6,952 bases of DNA from Prevotella sp. (lineage in GTDB: Bacteria; Bacteroidota; Bacteroidia; Bacteroidales; Bacteroidaceae), in NCBI GenBank assembly GCA_021203915.1, contig JAJQAI010000209.1, forward strand, positions 1-6,952, given 5' to 3'. This document shows positions 1-6,931 of the stretch, piece after piece (within the stretch, counting starts at the first letter, position 1; every line of letters begins with the position of its first letter). The notes below the pieces were generated by a model, which ran no database searches, was not told the origin of the DNA, and saw only the letters and a list, made by a program, of their open reading frames with translations. Both the position numbers and the translations under genes were made by a program.

Positions 1-109
1 GTGTTTTATAGAAAACAATGTTTTTTAAATCTAGCCAAAGTTTTTATGTCTTTAAAGCTTAGGACACATTCTCTTGGCAATAAAATTTTTTTCCTAACGT
101 TATATTGTC

Positions 110-1048
110 GTGCAAAAACGTCTTCTCATTTCTATCTGGATGGTCCTCCTTGTAGTATCAACAGCAAGGGGGCAGTATGATGTGTCATTTTCTCACTATT
201 GGGATATGGAGCCATATTACAATCCAGCCTCTGTAGGAAAACAGGATAAGCTAAGTGTAGTAGGCGCGTATGCTCTAGATTTCGTGGGCTTTGAGAACAA
301 TCCAAGATCAATGTATATAGGTGCGGATATGCCCCTATTTTTGCTCAATAGCTATCATGGGCTTGGTTTATCTATGCTTAATGACCAAATTGGATTGTTT
401 ACTCACCAACGTATAGCCTTCCAATATGCCTTTAGGCATAAACTATTTGGAGGTTTCATTAGTGCTGGTGTTCAGTTAGGGCTCATTTTAGAAGCCTTTA
501 AAGGCTCAGAGGTAGATCTTGAGGATTCAGGAGACCCTGCATTCTCATCTTCTGATATAAATGGTAATGGCTTTGATTTAGGTTTTGGACTGTATTATCG
601 GCGTGGTCCATGGTATGTCGGGGTATCGGCTCAACACCTTACTGCACCGACGATTTCAATAGGTGAAACCAACGAATTAAAGATTGATAGGACATATTAT
701 TTGACTGGTGGATACAATATTAAACTAAGAAATCCGTTTCTTACAATACACCCCACAGCCCTCCTTAGGTCTGATGGTGTAGCATTTAGGGCTGATATTA
801 CAGCACGTTTGGTGTATACCAATGAGAAAAAAATGTTGTATGGGGGCGTTTCGTATAGCCCCACAAATTCAGTGACTGTGCTCATCGGTGGTAGTTTCCA
901 TGGCGTGAATCTAGGCTATAGCTATGAGATGTATACCTCAGCGATAAATCCTGGTAACGGAAGCCATGAGTTGTTTGTGGAATATCAATTAGATCTAAAC
1001 CTTGTGAAGAAAGGAAAGAATAAACATAAAAGCGTGAGAATTCTTTAA
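110..1048 (+). CDS. porP: Type IX secretion system outer-membrane protein, PorP/SprF family
   Basis: This is a PorP/SprF-family outer-membrane protein, an accessory of the type IX secretion system needed for export or surface attachment of T9SS cargo. The 312-residue product begins with a Sec signal peptide: basic MQKR, a hydrophobic core at residues 5-18, and likely cleavage after G21 before Q22. The mature start carries the family motif around residues 28-43 (SHYWDMEPYYNPASVG, with the Y-x-NPA-x-x-G core). Alternating aromatic and glycine-rich beta-strands follow, typical of a barrel. The last strand (about 286-296, ELFVEYQLDL) is followed by a short basic tail. The start is GTG: an in-frame TAA at 95-97 rules out a longer start, and the next ATG (140) would destroy the signal peptide. 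It lies 5 bp before porK and is first in the porPKLMN operon. Family assignment rests on motif, length and context. Confidence 0.93.
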   Translation: MQKRLLISIWMVLLVVSTARGQYDVSFSHYWDMEPYYNPASVGKQDKLSVVGAYALDFVGFENNPRSMYIGADMPLFLLNSYHGLGLSMLNDQIGLFTHQRIAFQYAFRHKLFGGFISAGVQLGLILEAFKGSEVDLEDSGDPAFSSSDINGNGFDLGFGLYYRRGPWYVGVSAQHLTAPTISIGETNELKIDRTYYLTGGYNIKLRNPFLTIHPTALLRSDGVAFRADITARLVYTNEKKMLYGGVSYSPTNSVTVLIGGSFHGVNLGYSYEMYTSAINPGNGSHELFVEYQLDLNLVKKGKNKHKSVRIL

Positions 1049-1053
1049 GCGAT

Positions 1054-2511
1054 ATGAAGACGAAAAACAGTGTATTAATCATTGGTGCTATAATGCTCTT
1101 AACACTAGGCAGTTGCGCTGGAAGCAAACTATCTTCCTCATCAGGACGCGGTGGTGAGGTTACCGGTGTTAGTGGTAAAGGGTTTACCGAGCCTACACCT
1201 TATGGAATGACCATGATAAAAAGAGGATTTCTAAAGATGGGACTTGAGCAGGAGGATAGCCTTTGGGGTAAGAAAACTCCCGTAAAAGAGATTTCTGTGG
1301 ATGGTTTCTGGATGGATGATTCAGAAATTACCAACTCGAAGTATAGGCAGTTTGTATATTGGGTGCGTGACTCCATTATTAGAACAAGAATGGCTGACCC
1401 TTCATATGGTGGTGATGAATCATATATGATAACTGAGGATAAAAATGGTGACCCTGTAACCCCTCACCTTAACTGGAAGAAGTCTTTGCCAAGAAAACCA
1501 AATGAGGACGAGTTAAGGGCAATTGAAAGTGTTTACATAACAAATCCTGTTACGGGTGAGAAAATGCTAGATGCTTCTCAACTTAATTATCGTTATGAGA
1601 TTTATGACTATACTGCAGCAGCTCTGCGTCGTAATAGACTTAATCCAACAGAAAGAAATCTTAACACCGATGTTGCTCTAAATCCCAATGAGGTTATAAT
1701 GATTTCAAAGGACACTGCATATATTGATGATGAAGGTCGTATAGTAAGAGAAACAATTGACCGTCCTTTAAGTGGTCCATGGGACTTCCTTAACACATAT
1801 ATTGTTAATGTGTACCCAGATACCACATGTTGGGTAAATGACTTCGTAAATTCTGATAATGAGACATATATGCGTCTTTATTTCTCATCGCCGACATATA
1901 ACGATTATCCAGTTGTTGGTGTAACATGGGAACAAGCTAACGCTTTTTGTGCTTGGCGTACCGACTATCTTTTGAAAGGTTTAGGAGGTGAGGCTAGATA
2001 TATTCAGCGTTATCGTCTCCCAACTGAGGCTGAGTGGGAATACGCAGCTAGAGGTAAGGATGGAACGGAGTTCCCTTGGGAGGCTGCTAAGACGAAAAAC
2101 GACCAAGGTTGTTTCTTTGCAAACTTTAAACCAGACAAAGGAAATTACACCTTAGATGGTAATCTTATTACAAGCCGCGTGGGTCTATTTTCGGCTAACT
2201 CAAATGGGCTTTACGATATGGCCGGAAATGTTGCTGAGTGGACAAGTACTACATACACTGAGGCCGGAATAGATGCAATGAACGACCTTAATCCAGAGTT
2301 AAAATACAATGCTGCTAAGGAAGATCCTTATGCCTTAAAGAAAAAGAGTGTGCGCGGAGGTTCATGGAAGGATCCAGAGTCCTATATCCGTGCAGCATGG
2401 CGCACTTGGGAATATCAAAATCAACCTCGTAGCTATATAGGATTCCGTTGTGTAAGGAGTCTTGCTAGTTCTACAAGTACAAAACAAAAGGGGAGCAAGA
2501 AGAAAAAATGA
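1054..2511 (+). CDS. porK: Type IX secretion system ring lipoprotein PorK/GldK
   Basis: PorK (GldK) is an outer-membrane lipoprotein that forms, with PorN, the large periplasmic ring of the T9SS. The 485-residue product has a lipoprotein signal with lipobox LGSC and acylated Cys21. The rest is an FGE-sulfatase (formylglycine-generating-enzyme-like) fold: VDGFWMDDSEITN at about 82-94, a long variable insert to about residue 285, then PVVGVTWEQANAFCAW, YRLPTEAEWEYAARG at 320-334, GLYDMAGNVAEW at 385-396 and VRGGSW at 433-438. The segment after VRGGSW has no cysteine where true FGE enzymes carry their catalytic pair, so the fold is inferred to be structural rather than enzymatic, as for known GldK proteins. 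The C-terminus is a basic GSKKKK tail. Its TGA overlaps the porL ATG (ATGA), suggesting translational coupling. Length is close to that of characterised PorK/GldK. Confidence 0.96.
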   Translation: MKTKNSVLIIGAIMLLTLGSCAGSKLSSSSGRGGEVTGVSGKGFTEPTPYGMTMIKRGFLKMGLEQEDSLWGKKTPVKEISVDGFWMDDSEITNSKYRQFVYWVRDSIIRTRMADPSYGGDESYMITEDKNGDPVTPHLNWKKSLPRKPNEDELRAIESVYITNPVTGEKMLDASQLNYRYEIYDYTAAALRRNRLNPTERNLNTDVALNPNEVIMISKDTAYIDDEGRIVRETIDRPLSGPWDFLNTYIVNVYPDTTCWVNDFVNSDNETYMRLYFSSPTYNDYPVVGVTWEQANAFCAWRTDYLLKGLGGEARYIQRYRLPTEAEWEYAARGKDGTEFPWEAAKTKNDQGCFFANFKPDKGNYTLDGNLITSRVGLFSANSNGLYDMAGNVAEWTSTTYTEAGIDAMNDLNPELKYNAAKEDPYALKKKSVRGGSWKDPESYIRAAWRTWEYQNQPRSYIGFRCVRSLASSTSTKQKGSKKKK

Positions 2512-3449
2512 CAGAGTATAGCAGATATAATATCATTTACCGCTTACAAAAGTGGTTGGATAGCGTACCAGGACAGACATTCCTAAACTATGCATATAGT
2601 TGGGGTGCATCAGTCGTTATTTTAGGAACATTGTTCAAGTTGACTCACCTTCCAGGAGCTAACCTTATGCTTTATATAGGTATGGGAACGGAGGTTGTGG
2701 TATTCTTTATTTCCGCTTTTGATCGTCCATTTGACAAAACGGCAATTGGCAAAGAGATACCAACACATGTTTCTGATGTAGATTTTGAAGCAGAGCAAGG
2801 AGTTATAGATGAGAATCAAGAAGCTCTAGAGCCAACTATAGATGGTGAGTCTCATGGTCAAAGCCCATCAGTTGTAATCGTTGGTGGCGGAGGCGCTAGT
2901 GCAGGTGAGGCTTCAGAAGGGACGTCAGGCGGCATTATCGGTGGCGGTGGAGTTGTTATCGGTGGCGGTGGCGGAGTTGGACAAGTAGCCTCAGGTTCTA
3001 CTTCACAAGAGGGTGTCTCTATAGGTGAGGGAACTCCTTCTACTGATGCTATAGTAAATGGACCCGTAGCGCAAAGTCCTGGAGAATGGGTTTTGCATCA
3101 GCAGCAAATAACTCCAGAAATGGAGGAAGCTACAAGCAACTATGTCGAGGAGCTAAAAAAACTCACCGAGATGCTATCAAAGGTTGCAGAGCAAAGCGAG
3201 AGACTTACTCGAGATTCAGAGGAGATGGAAAACCTCAATCGCACTCTCACTGGTATATGCAAAGTCTACGAGATGCAGCTTAAGGGTGCAAGTTCTCAGA
3301 TAGGAACTATTGACCAAATCAATGAGCAATCTCGTAAGATGGCCTCACAAATAGAACAACTCAATAAGATATATACACGCATGATAGAGGCTATGACTGT
3401 AAACATGCGCACAGCCACAGGCAGTGGAACTCCAACGCAAGTTGAATAA
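2508..3449 (+). CDS. porL: Type IX secretion system motor protein PorL/GldL
   Basis: PorL (GldL) is the inner-membrane stator-like subunit that forms the proton-motive-force-driven T9SS motor with PorM. The 313-residue protein has a short cytoplasmic N-terminus and two transmembrane helices, at about 25-45 and 53-71. The second holds an acidic residue, E62 (GMGTEVVVFF), which corresponds to the conserved membrane glutamate implicated in proton transfer in GldL. A long cytoplasmic part follows: an acidic stretch (about 88-120), an unusual glycine-rich linker (about 122-160) containing GGGG, GGGG and GGGGG blocks, and a predicted helical/coiled-coil region from about 203 to 300 (EELKKLTEMLSKVAEQSERL and onward). 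It is longer than F. johnsoniae GldL but of the size class of P. gingivalis PorL. It starts inside the porK stop (4-bp overlap) and ends 3 bp before porM. Confidence 0.96.
   Translation: MTEYSRYNIIYRLQKWLDSVPGQTFLNYAYSWGASVVILGTLFKLTHLPGANLMLYIGMGTEVVVFFISAFDRPFDKTAIGKEIPTHVSDVDFEAEQGVIDENQEALEPTIDGESHGQSPSVVIVGGGGASAGEASEGTSGGIIGGGGVVIGGGGGVGQVASGSTSQEGVSIGEGTPSTDAIVNGPVAQSPGEWVLHQQQITPEMEEATSNYVEELKKLTEMLSKVAEQSERLTRDSEEMENLNRTLTGICKVYEMQLKGASSQIGTIDQINEQSRKMASQIEQLNKIYTRMIEAMTVNMRTATGSGTPTQVE
2935..2971 (+). repeat. Direct repeat encoding the Gly-rich PorL linker
   Basis: A 16-bp GC-rich sequence, TTATCGGTGGCGGTGG, occurs twice with a 21-bp period (2935-2950 and 2956-2971), inside porL. 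A related copy (ATCGTTGGTGGCGGAGG) lies at 2877-2893. The period is a multiple of three, so copies could be gained or lost without breaking the frame. They encode the I-GGGG-VVI-GGGGG stretch (PorL residues about 144-156) that joins the membrane part to the cytoplasmic helical region. The composition is clearly more G-rich than the surrounding gene. Confidence 0.6.
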
Positions 3450-3452
3450 AGA

Positions 3453-5003
3453 ATGGCAATAAAGAAAAGACCAATATCTCCTCGCCAAAAGATGATAAAC
3501 CTAATGTATGTCGTCTTAATGGCTATGCTTGCGCTTAACGTTTCGACCGAAGTGCTAGAAGGATTCTCTTTAGTAGAGGAAAGTCTTCAGCGCACAACAG
3601 CGAATTCGGACAAGGAGAATACTTCTATATATAGAGATCTTGAAGGTCAAATGAAATCTAATCCTCAGAAGGTTAAGGGTTGGTACGATAAGGCAACCAT
3701 AATCAAACAGAGGAGTGACTCTTTATTTAATTTTATTCAAGATCTTAAAGTTGCAATAGTTAAAGAAGCTGATGGCAAAAAAGGTGATGTTTTAAACATT
3801 AGGAACAAGGAAGACCTTGAGGCGTCCAATCAGGTGATGCTTTCTCCTAGTACGGGTAAGGGTAAGTCTCTTTACAATGCTATAAACTCCTATCGTGAGC
3901 TTGCTTTATCAATGTTGATAGAGGATCGTCAAAAGGAGATTATATCAAGTAACCTAACCACTGAATTACCTAAAGGTGCAACCACAATGGGTAAGAATTG
4001 GCAAGAGTATATGTTTGAGGATATGCCAGTGGCTGCTGCTGTAACTTTACTTTCCAAAATACAAAGTGATGTTCGCTATGCCGAAGGTGAGGTTCTTCAC
4101 ACGCTTGCTGCAAATGTGGATATTAAAGATATACGTGTTAATAAACTTAGTGCTTTTGTTATTCCAAATGCCCAAACAATCGTACGTGGTGATAAGTTCT
4201 CTGCTCAAATTGTAATGGCTGCAGTTGATACAACACAGACCCCTGAAATTTACATCGGGGGAAGACAAATGAACCTTAGGGATAATACCTATGAGATTAT
4301 AACTTCTAGCACAGGTGATTTTAACCTAACGGGATACATTACCATGCAAGATGGTAGTGGACAAAGTATACGTAGGGATTTTTCGCAGAAATACACCGTT
4401 GTTGAGCCAAGTGCTACAGTATCGGCGGACCTAATGAATGTACTCTATGCAGGATTTAACAACCCAATAAGTGTCAGCATTCCAGGAGTTCCACTTAATA
4501 AGGTTACAGCAACAATGAGTGGTGGAACTTTGCAACCTGTGGGTATGGGTAAGTATATAGCTCGCCCTTCAGCCGTTGGAAGCGATGTTACTATCAGTGT
4601 AGCTTCATTGCAGACAGGTAGTCCAAAGTCAGTAGGGCAGTTTACCTTCCATGTGCGCAAGTTACCTGATCCAACTGCATATATCGCTATTGGTGATGAT
4701 AGATTCCGTGGTGGAGGATTGTCAAAGTCCTCGCTTATGTCACTTGGAGGTCTTAAGGCAGCAATTGATGATGGATTGCTTGATATACAATTTAACGTTA
4801 TTAGCTTTGAGACTGTATTCTTTGATAATATGGGTAATGCAGTTCCAATGGTATCTGATGGAGCGAAATTCTCCTCTAGGCAAAAGGAGGCTTTCCGTGG
4901 TCTCTCGCGTAACAAGCGCTTCTACATAACTCGAGTTACTGCCGTAGGACCAGATGGAATAACAAGAACCCTACCATCTTCGATGGAGATTATAGTGAAA
5001 TGA
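3453..5003 (+). CDS. porM: Type IX secretion system motor protein PorM/GldM
   Basis: PorM (GldM) is the partner of PorL in the inner-membrane motor; its large periplasmic part is thought to transmit motor movement to the PorK-PorN ring. The 516-residue product starts with a short basic cytoplasmic tail and a single transmembrane helix at about 14-34. The hallmark family sequence is present here: SPRQKMINLMYVVLMAMLAL (residues 9-28), followed by NVS. The periplasmic part then reads as the four domains known from GldM/PorM structures: helical D1 (about 36-222), then beta-rich D2 (from about 224, IRVNKLSAFVIPNA), D3 (from about 318, EPSATVSADLMNVLYAG) and D4 (from about 405, PDPTAYIAIGDDRFRGG). 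Domain limits are my estimates from sequence pattern. Length matches the family. It begins 3 bp after porL and is followed by a 51-bp gap to porN. Confidence 0.97.
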   Translation: MAIKKRPISPRQKMINLMYVVLMAMLALNVSTEVLEGFSLVEESLQRTTANSDKENTSIYRDLEGQMKSNPQKVKGWYDKATIIKQRSDSLFNFIQDLKVAIVKEADGKKGDVLNIRNKEDLEASNQVMLSPSTGKGKSLYNAINSYRELALSMLIEDRQKEIISSNLTTELPKGATTMGKNWQEYMFEDMPVAAAVTLLSKIQSDVRYAEGEVLHTLAANVDIKDIRVNKLSAFVIPNAQTIVRGDKFSAQIVMAAVDTTQTPEIYIGGRQMNLRDNTYEIITSSTGDFNLTGYITMQDGSGQSIRRDFSQKYTVVEPSATVSADLMNVLYAGFNNPISVSIPGVPLNKVTATMSGGTLQPVGMGKYIARPSAVGSDVTISVASLQTGSPKSVGQFTFHVRKLPDPTAYIAIGDDRFRGGGLSKSSLMSLGGLKAAIDDGLLDIQFNVISFETVFFDNMGNAVPMVSDGAKFSSRQKEAFRGLSRNKRFYITRVTAVGPDGITRTLPSSMEIIVK

Positions 5004-5054
5004 TATAAGGTATGGACTTTTTTTAAGAAGCCGACCCTTTTAAATAAAGTAGAT

Positions 5055-6077
5055 ATGAGACGCATATTATTTGGTTTAATGATAGTTTGCTTTGCTATTG
5101 AGGCAAATGCACAGCCCGCAGCGCGTAGGAATGAGCAGCAACAACAAACAACGTCTAATTCCCAATCGCTTTCTACAAGGGCAAAAATTTCCTTCCCAAC
5201 AGCTGCTCCGATGTCCGAGGATGTAGTTTGGCGTCGTGACATTTATCGAGAGATAAACCTTGAGGAGGAAGCCAATGCAGGATTGTATTATCCTTTAGAG
5301 CCAGTAGGGACGCAGATGAACCTTTTCACATGCATTTTTAAATTAATGATGCGAGGTGATATAAAGGTTTATGAATATCGTCTTGATGGTAATGAAGTCT
5401 TTAGCGATTCGGCAAGAGTAAAGCCAATGACTTTTCTAGACAATTATCATATCTACTATGAGAAAAACGATGGGCGTGTTCGTATAGATAATAGTGATAT
5501 CCCTTCTCGTGAGGTAAAGAGTTTTTACATCAAAGAAAGTGCTTATTACGATCAAGCCTCGGCCACTTTCCACACGAAAGTTCTTGCTCTTTGTCCTATA
5601 ATGTCAAGAGAGGATGATTTTGGTGATTATGACCAAAAGTACCCACTATTTTGGGTTAAATATGATGACCTTGCACCATTCTTGAGTAAGCAGACCATAA
5701 TGACAAGTAACCTAAATAACGCTGCTACTATGAGTGCAGACGACTATTTTACTCTTAACATGTACAAGGGACCAATTTATAAAACCACAAACATGTTAGG
5801 ACTAACACTTAGTCAGTATTGTCCAACTGATTCAGCAATGACAGCCGAACAAAAGCGTATAGAGGAAGAACTTGCAGCCTTTGAGAATAATGTTTGGGGT
5901 GAGGCTGAAAAGACGGACTCTTTAGATAGTATTGCTAAAACTAAGGTTAAATCAAAGAAGGCCGCAAAGACACGCCGGTCTTCCTCTGACTCTGTTTCTT
6001 CAAAGAAGAGTGGTTCTTCGAAGGGCTCTTCAGTTTCCTCTTCAGCTAGAGTATCAGTAAGAAGAGAAAGACATTAA
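5055..6077 (+). CDS. porN: Type IX secretion system ring protein PorN/GldN
   Basis: PorN (GldN) is the periplasmic partner of the lipoprotein PorK in the ring under the outer membrane; the ring contacts PorM. The 340-residue product has a Sec signal peptide with likely cleavage after ANA (residue 19, before Q20). A low-complexity Gln/Asn/Ser stretch follows to about residue 45. The GldN domain starts near residue 54, with DVVWRRDIYREINL at 56-69, and continues with YYPLEP, NLFTCIFKLMMRGDIKVYEY and later YFTLNMYKGPIYKTTNMLGL, to about residue 275. The last 50 or so residues (about 287-340) are a Lys/Ser/Arg-rich low-complexity tail, probably disordered. It closes the operon; the 51-bp gap from porM (5004-5054) shows no convincing promoter or terminator. 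A strong terminator follows about 40 bp after the TAA. Confidence 0.95.
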   Translation: MRRILFGLMIVCFAIEANAQPAARRNEQQQQTTSNSQSLSTRAKISFPTAAPMSEDVVWRRDIYREINLEEEANAGLYYPLEPVGTQMNLFTCIFKLMMRGDIKVYEYRLDGNEVFSDSARVKPMTFLDNYHIYYEKNDGRVRIDNSDIPSREVKSFYIKESAYYDQASATFHTKVLALCPIMSREDDFGDYDQKYPLFWVKYDDLAPFLSKQTIMTSNLNNAATMSADDYFTLNMYKGPIYKTTNMLGLTLSQYCPTDSAMTAEQKRIEEELAAFENNVWGEAEKTDSLDSIAKTKVKSKKAAKTRRSSSDSVSSKKSGSSKGSSVSSSARVSVRRERH

Positions 6078-6116
6078 TAACTTAGATTAAAGCGCCCTTT
6101 TTTGGCGATTATAATT

Positions 6117-6160
6117 ATGGACTCTTTTCTCCTTTTGTTGGGGCGAAAAGAGTCTATTTT
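6117..6160 (+). terminator. Intrinsic terminator after porN
   Basis: GACTCTTTTC (6120-6129) and GAAAAGAGTC (6145-6154) are perfect inverted repeats. The stem extends outward by one G-T wobble and two A/T pairs to 6117-6157, giving up to 13 pairs around a loop of about 15 bases, part of which (CC with GG) could also pair. A T-rich run (TATTTTAATTTT) follows on the plus strand. It sits about 40 bp after the porN stop and before the next gene's promoter box, so it most likely ends the porPKLMN transcript. The complement also has an A/T-rich flank, but no minus-strand gene ends here. Confidence 0.8.
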
Positions 6161-6203
6161 AATTTTAACACTTGAATCGTCAAGGTTTTATTTGAAAATT
6201 CAT

Positions 6204-6211
6204 TAATTTTG
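6204..6211 (+). promoter_or_regulatory. Putative Bacteroidota -7 promoter box for the downstream barrel gene
   Basis: TAATTTTG is an exact match to the TAnnTTTG -7 element recognised by the Bacteroidota primary sigma factor, in an AT-rich stretch after the porN terminator. Transcription would start near 6217 and leave a leader of about 80 nt. A -33 TTG/TTTG at the usual spacing is not evident; a TTTG at 6191-6194 is too close. The call rests on one box plus its position. Confidence 0.5.
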
Positions 6212-6239
6212 CAAAAGTTAATTTTCTTTTTTTTGGGGG

Positions 6240-6271
6240 GACCCACTATGAATAATTGTACCCGTGGGGTC
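6240..6271 (+). promoter_or_regulatory. Possible leader hairpin before the barrel gene
   Basis: GACCCAC (6240-6246) can pair with GTGGGGTC (6264-6271): seven pairs with one bulged G, around a 17-base loop. It is the only GC-rich element in an otherwise AT-rich leader, directly follows a T8G6 run (6227-6240), and ends 27 bases before the ATG of the barrel gene. It is not followed by a T tract, so it does not look like a terminator. It matches no RNA family I recognise, and chance pairing is possible. Confidence 0.3.
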
Positions 6272-6298
6272 GTTTTAACTCATCTTTAGATAAGAATT

Positions 6299-6931
6299 AT
6301 GAAAAAGTCTATTACACTATTAGCCCTTGTGGCAGCATTAATGGTTACTATACCTTCTAAGGCACAGTTCTCTTGGGGTCTTAAGGCAGGTTTAAATAAC
6401 ACTAGGATGTCTTTCCATCACCACGATTGGAATACTTCTAGTCGTTCTGGTTGGTTTGCGGGTCTTACAGCTAAGTATACGATTCCAAACTTTGGTTTAG
6501 GTCTTGACCTATCAGCTCTTTACGATCAAAGAGAAGCAGATATTATAATGGATTATTATGGTGGTCCTGGTCGGTGGGATACATCACTTAAAGAAAGGTC
6601 TATTTCAATACCTATTAATCTTCGTTATGATATTAATTTAGGAAGCTTTTTTGGCATTTTTATAGCGGCTGGACCTGAATTTGCCTTTAACGTTGGAAGT
6701 AAGAATCAGCGTCTTTACTATGACGACTCTTATTGGAATATGAAGTCCACAAGAATAAGTGTTAACGTTGGTCTAGGTATTTTACTACTTCGTCATCTAC
6801 AGGTTGGTGCTAACTATAATATCTCTTGTAACCGCACAGGTAGGACTGAGGATTGGAAAGATAATTGGGGACCAGACCCTGAGCATGGTCGCTCAAATAC
6901 ATGGCAGGTATCTTTGGCTTACTATTTTTGA
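6299..6931 (+). CDS. Small outer-membrane beta-barrel protein (porin-like, function unknown)
   Basis: The 210-residue product looks like a small outer-membrane beta-barrel of the kind common in Bacteroidota (OMP_b-brl type). It has a clear Sec signal peptide: MKKS, hydrophobic residues 5-18, and cleavage likely after SKA (A22) before Q23. The mature start FSWGLKAGLNNTRM is typical of these barrels. Alternating amphipathic strands separated by polar loops follow, including GWFAGLTAKYTIP, FGLGLDLSALYD, SISIPINLRYDI, FGIFIAAGPEFAFNVG, ISVNVGLGILLL and LQVGANYNIS. It ends WQVSLAYYF, with the terminal aromatic residue expected for barrel insertion. Length suggests about eight strands. No specific ligand or pathway can be read from the sequence. 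The terminator and promoter box upstream make it a unit separate from the T9SS operon, so a T9SS role is not implied. The ATG at 6299 is the natural start because the signal peptide begins there. Confidence 0.85.
   Translation: MKKSITLLALVAALMVTIPSKAQFSWGLKAGLNNTRMSFHHHDWNTSSRSGWFAGLTAKYTIPNFGLGLDLSALYDQREADIIMDYYGGPGRWDTSLKERSISIPINLRYDINLGSFFGIFIAAGPEFAFNVGSKNQRLYYDDSYWNMKSTRISVNVGLGILLLRHLQVGANYNISCNRTGRTEDWKDNWGPDPEHGRSNTWQVSLAYYF

Noticed and set aside
2..26. TGTTTT/AAAACA hairpin (2-7 with 12-17) followed by T6, possibly the terminator of an upstream gene
   Set aside because: The stem has one G-C pair among six, and the upstream context is cut off by the window edge, so it cannot be told from chance in AT-rich DNA.
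4445..4915. 156-codon open frame on the minus strand inside porM
   Set aside because: It lies wholly antisense to the well-supported PorM D3-D4 region, has no recognisable domain, signal or start context, and is explained as a shadow of porM codon use.
5004..5054. Possible internal promoter or regulatory site in the 51-bp gap between porM and porN
   Set aside because: No TAnnTTTG box, no inverted repeat and no recognisable operator; best read as an ordinary spacer within the operon.
4922..5242. 106-codon minus-strand frame across the porM-porN gap
   Set aside because: It overlaps the porM end and the porN signal-peptide region, is rich in Cys and Ser from reverse-read codons, and matches no family; treated as a shadow.
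6093..6107. Short CGCC/GGCG hairpin just after porN
   Set aside because: Only four pairs around a T-rich loop and no T tract after it; the much longer inverted repeat at 6117-6157 is the better terminator.
6237..6271. Pseudoknot combining GGG 6237-6239 with CCC 6261-6263 and the 6240-6271 stem
   Set aside because: It would need loops of zero length across a seven-pair stem, which is sterically implausible.
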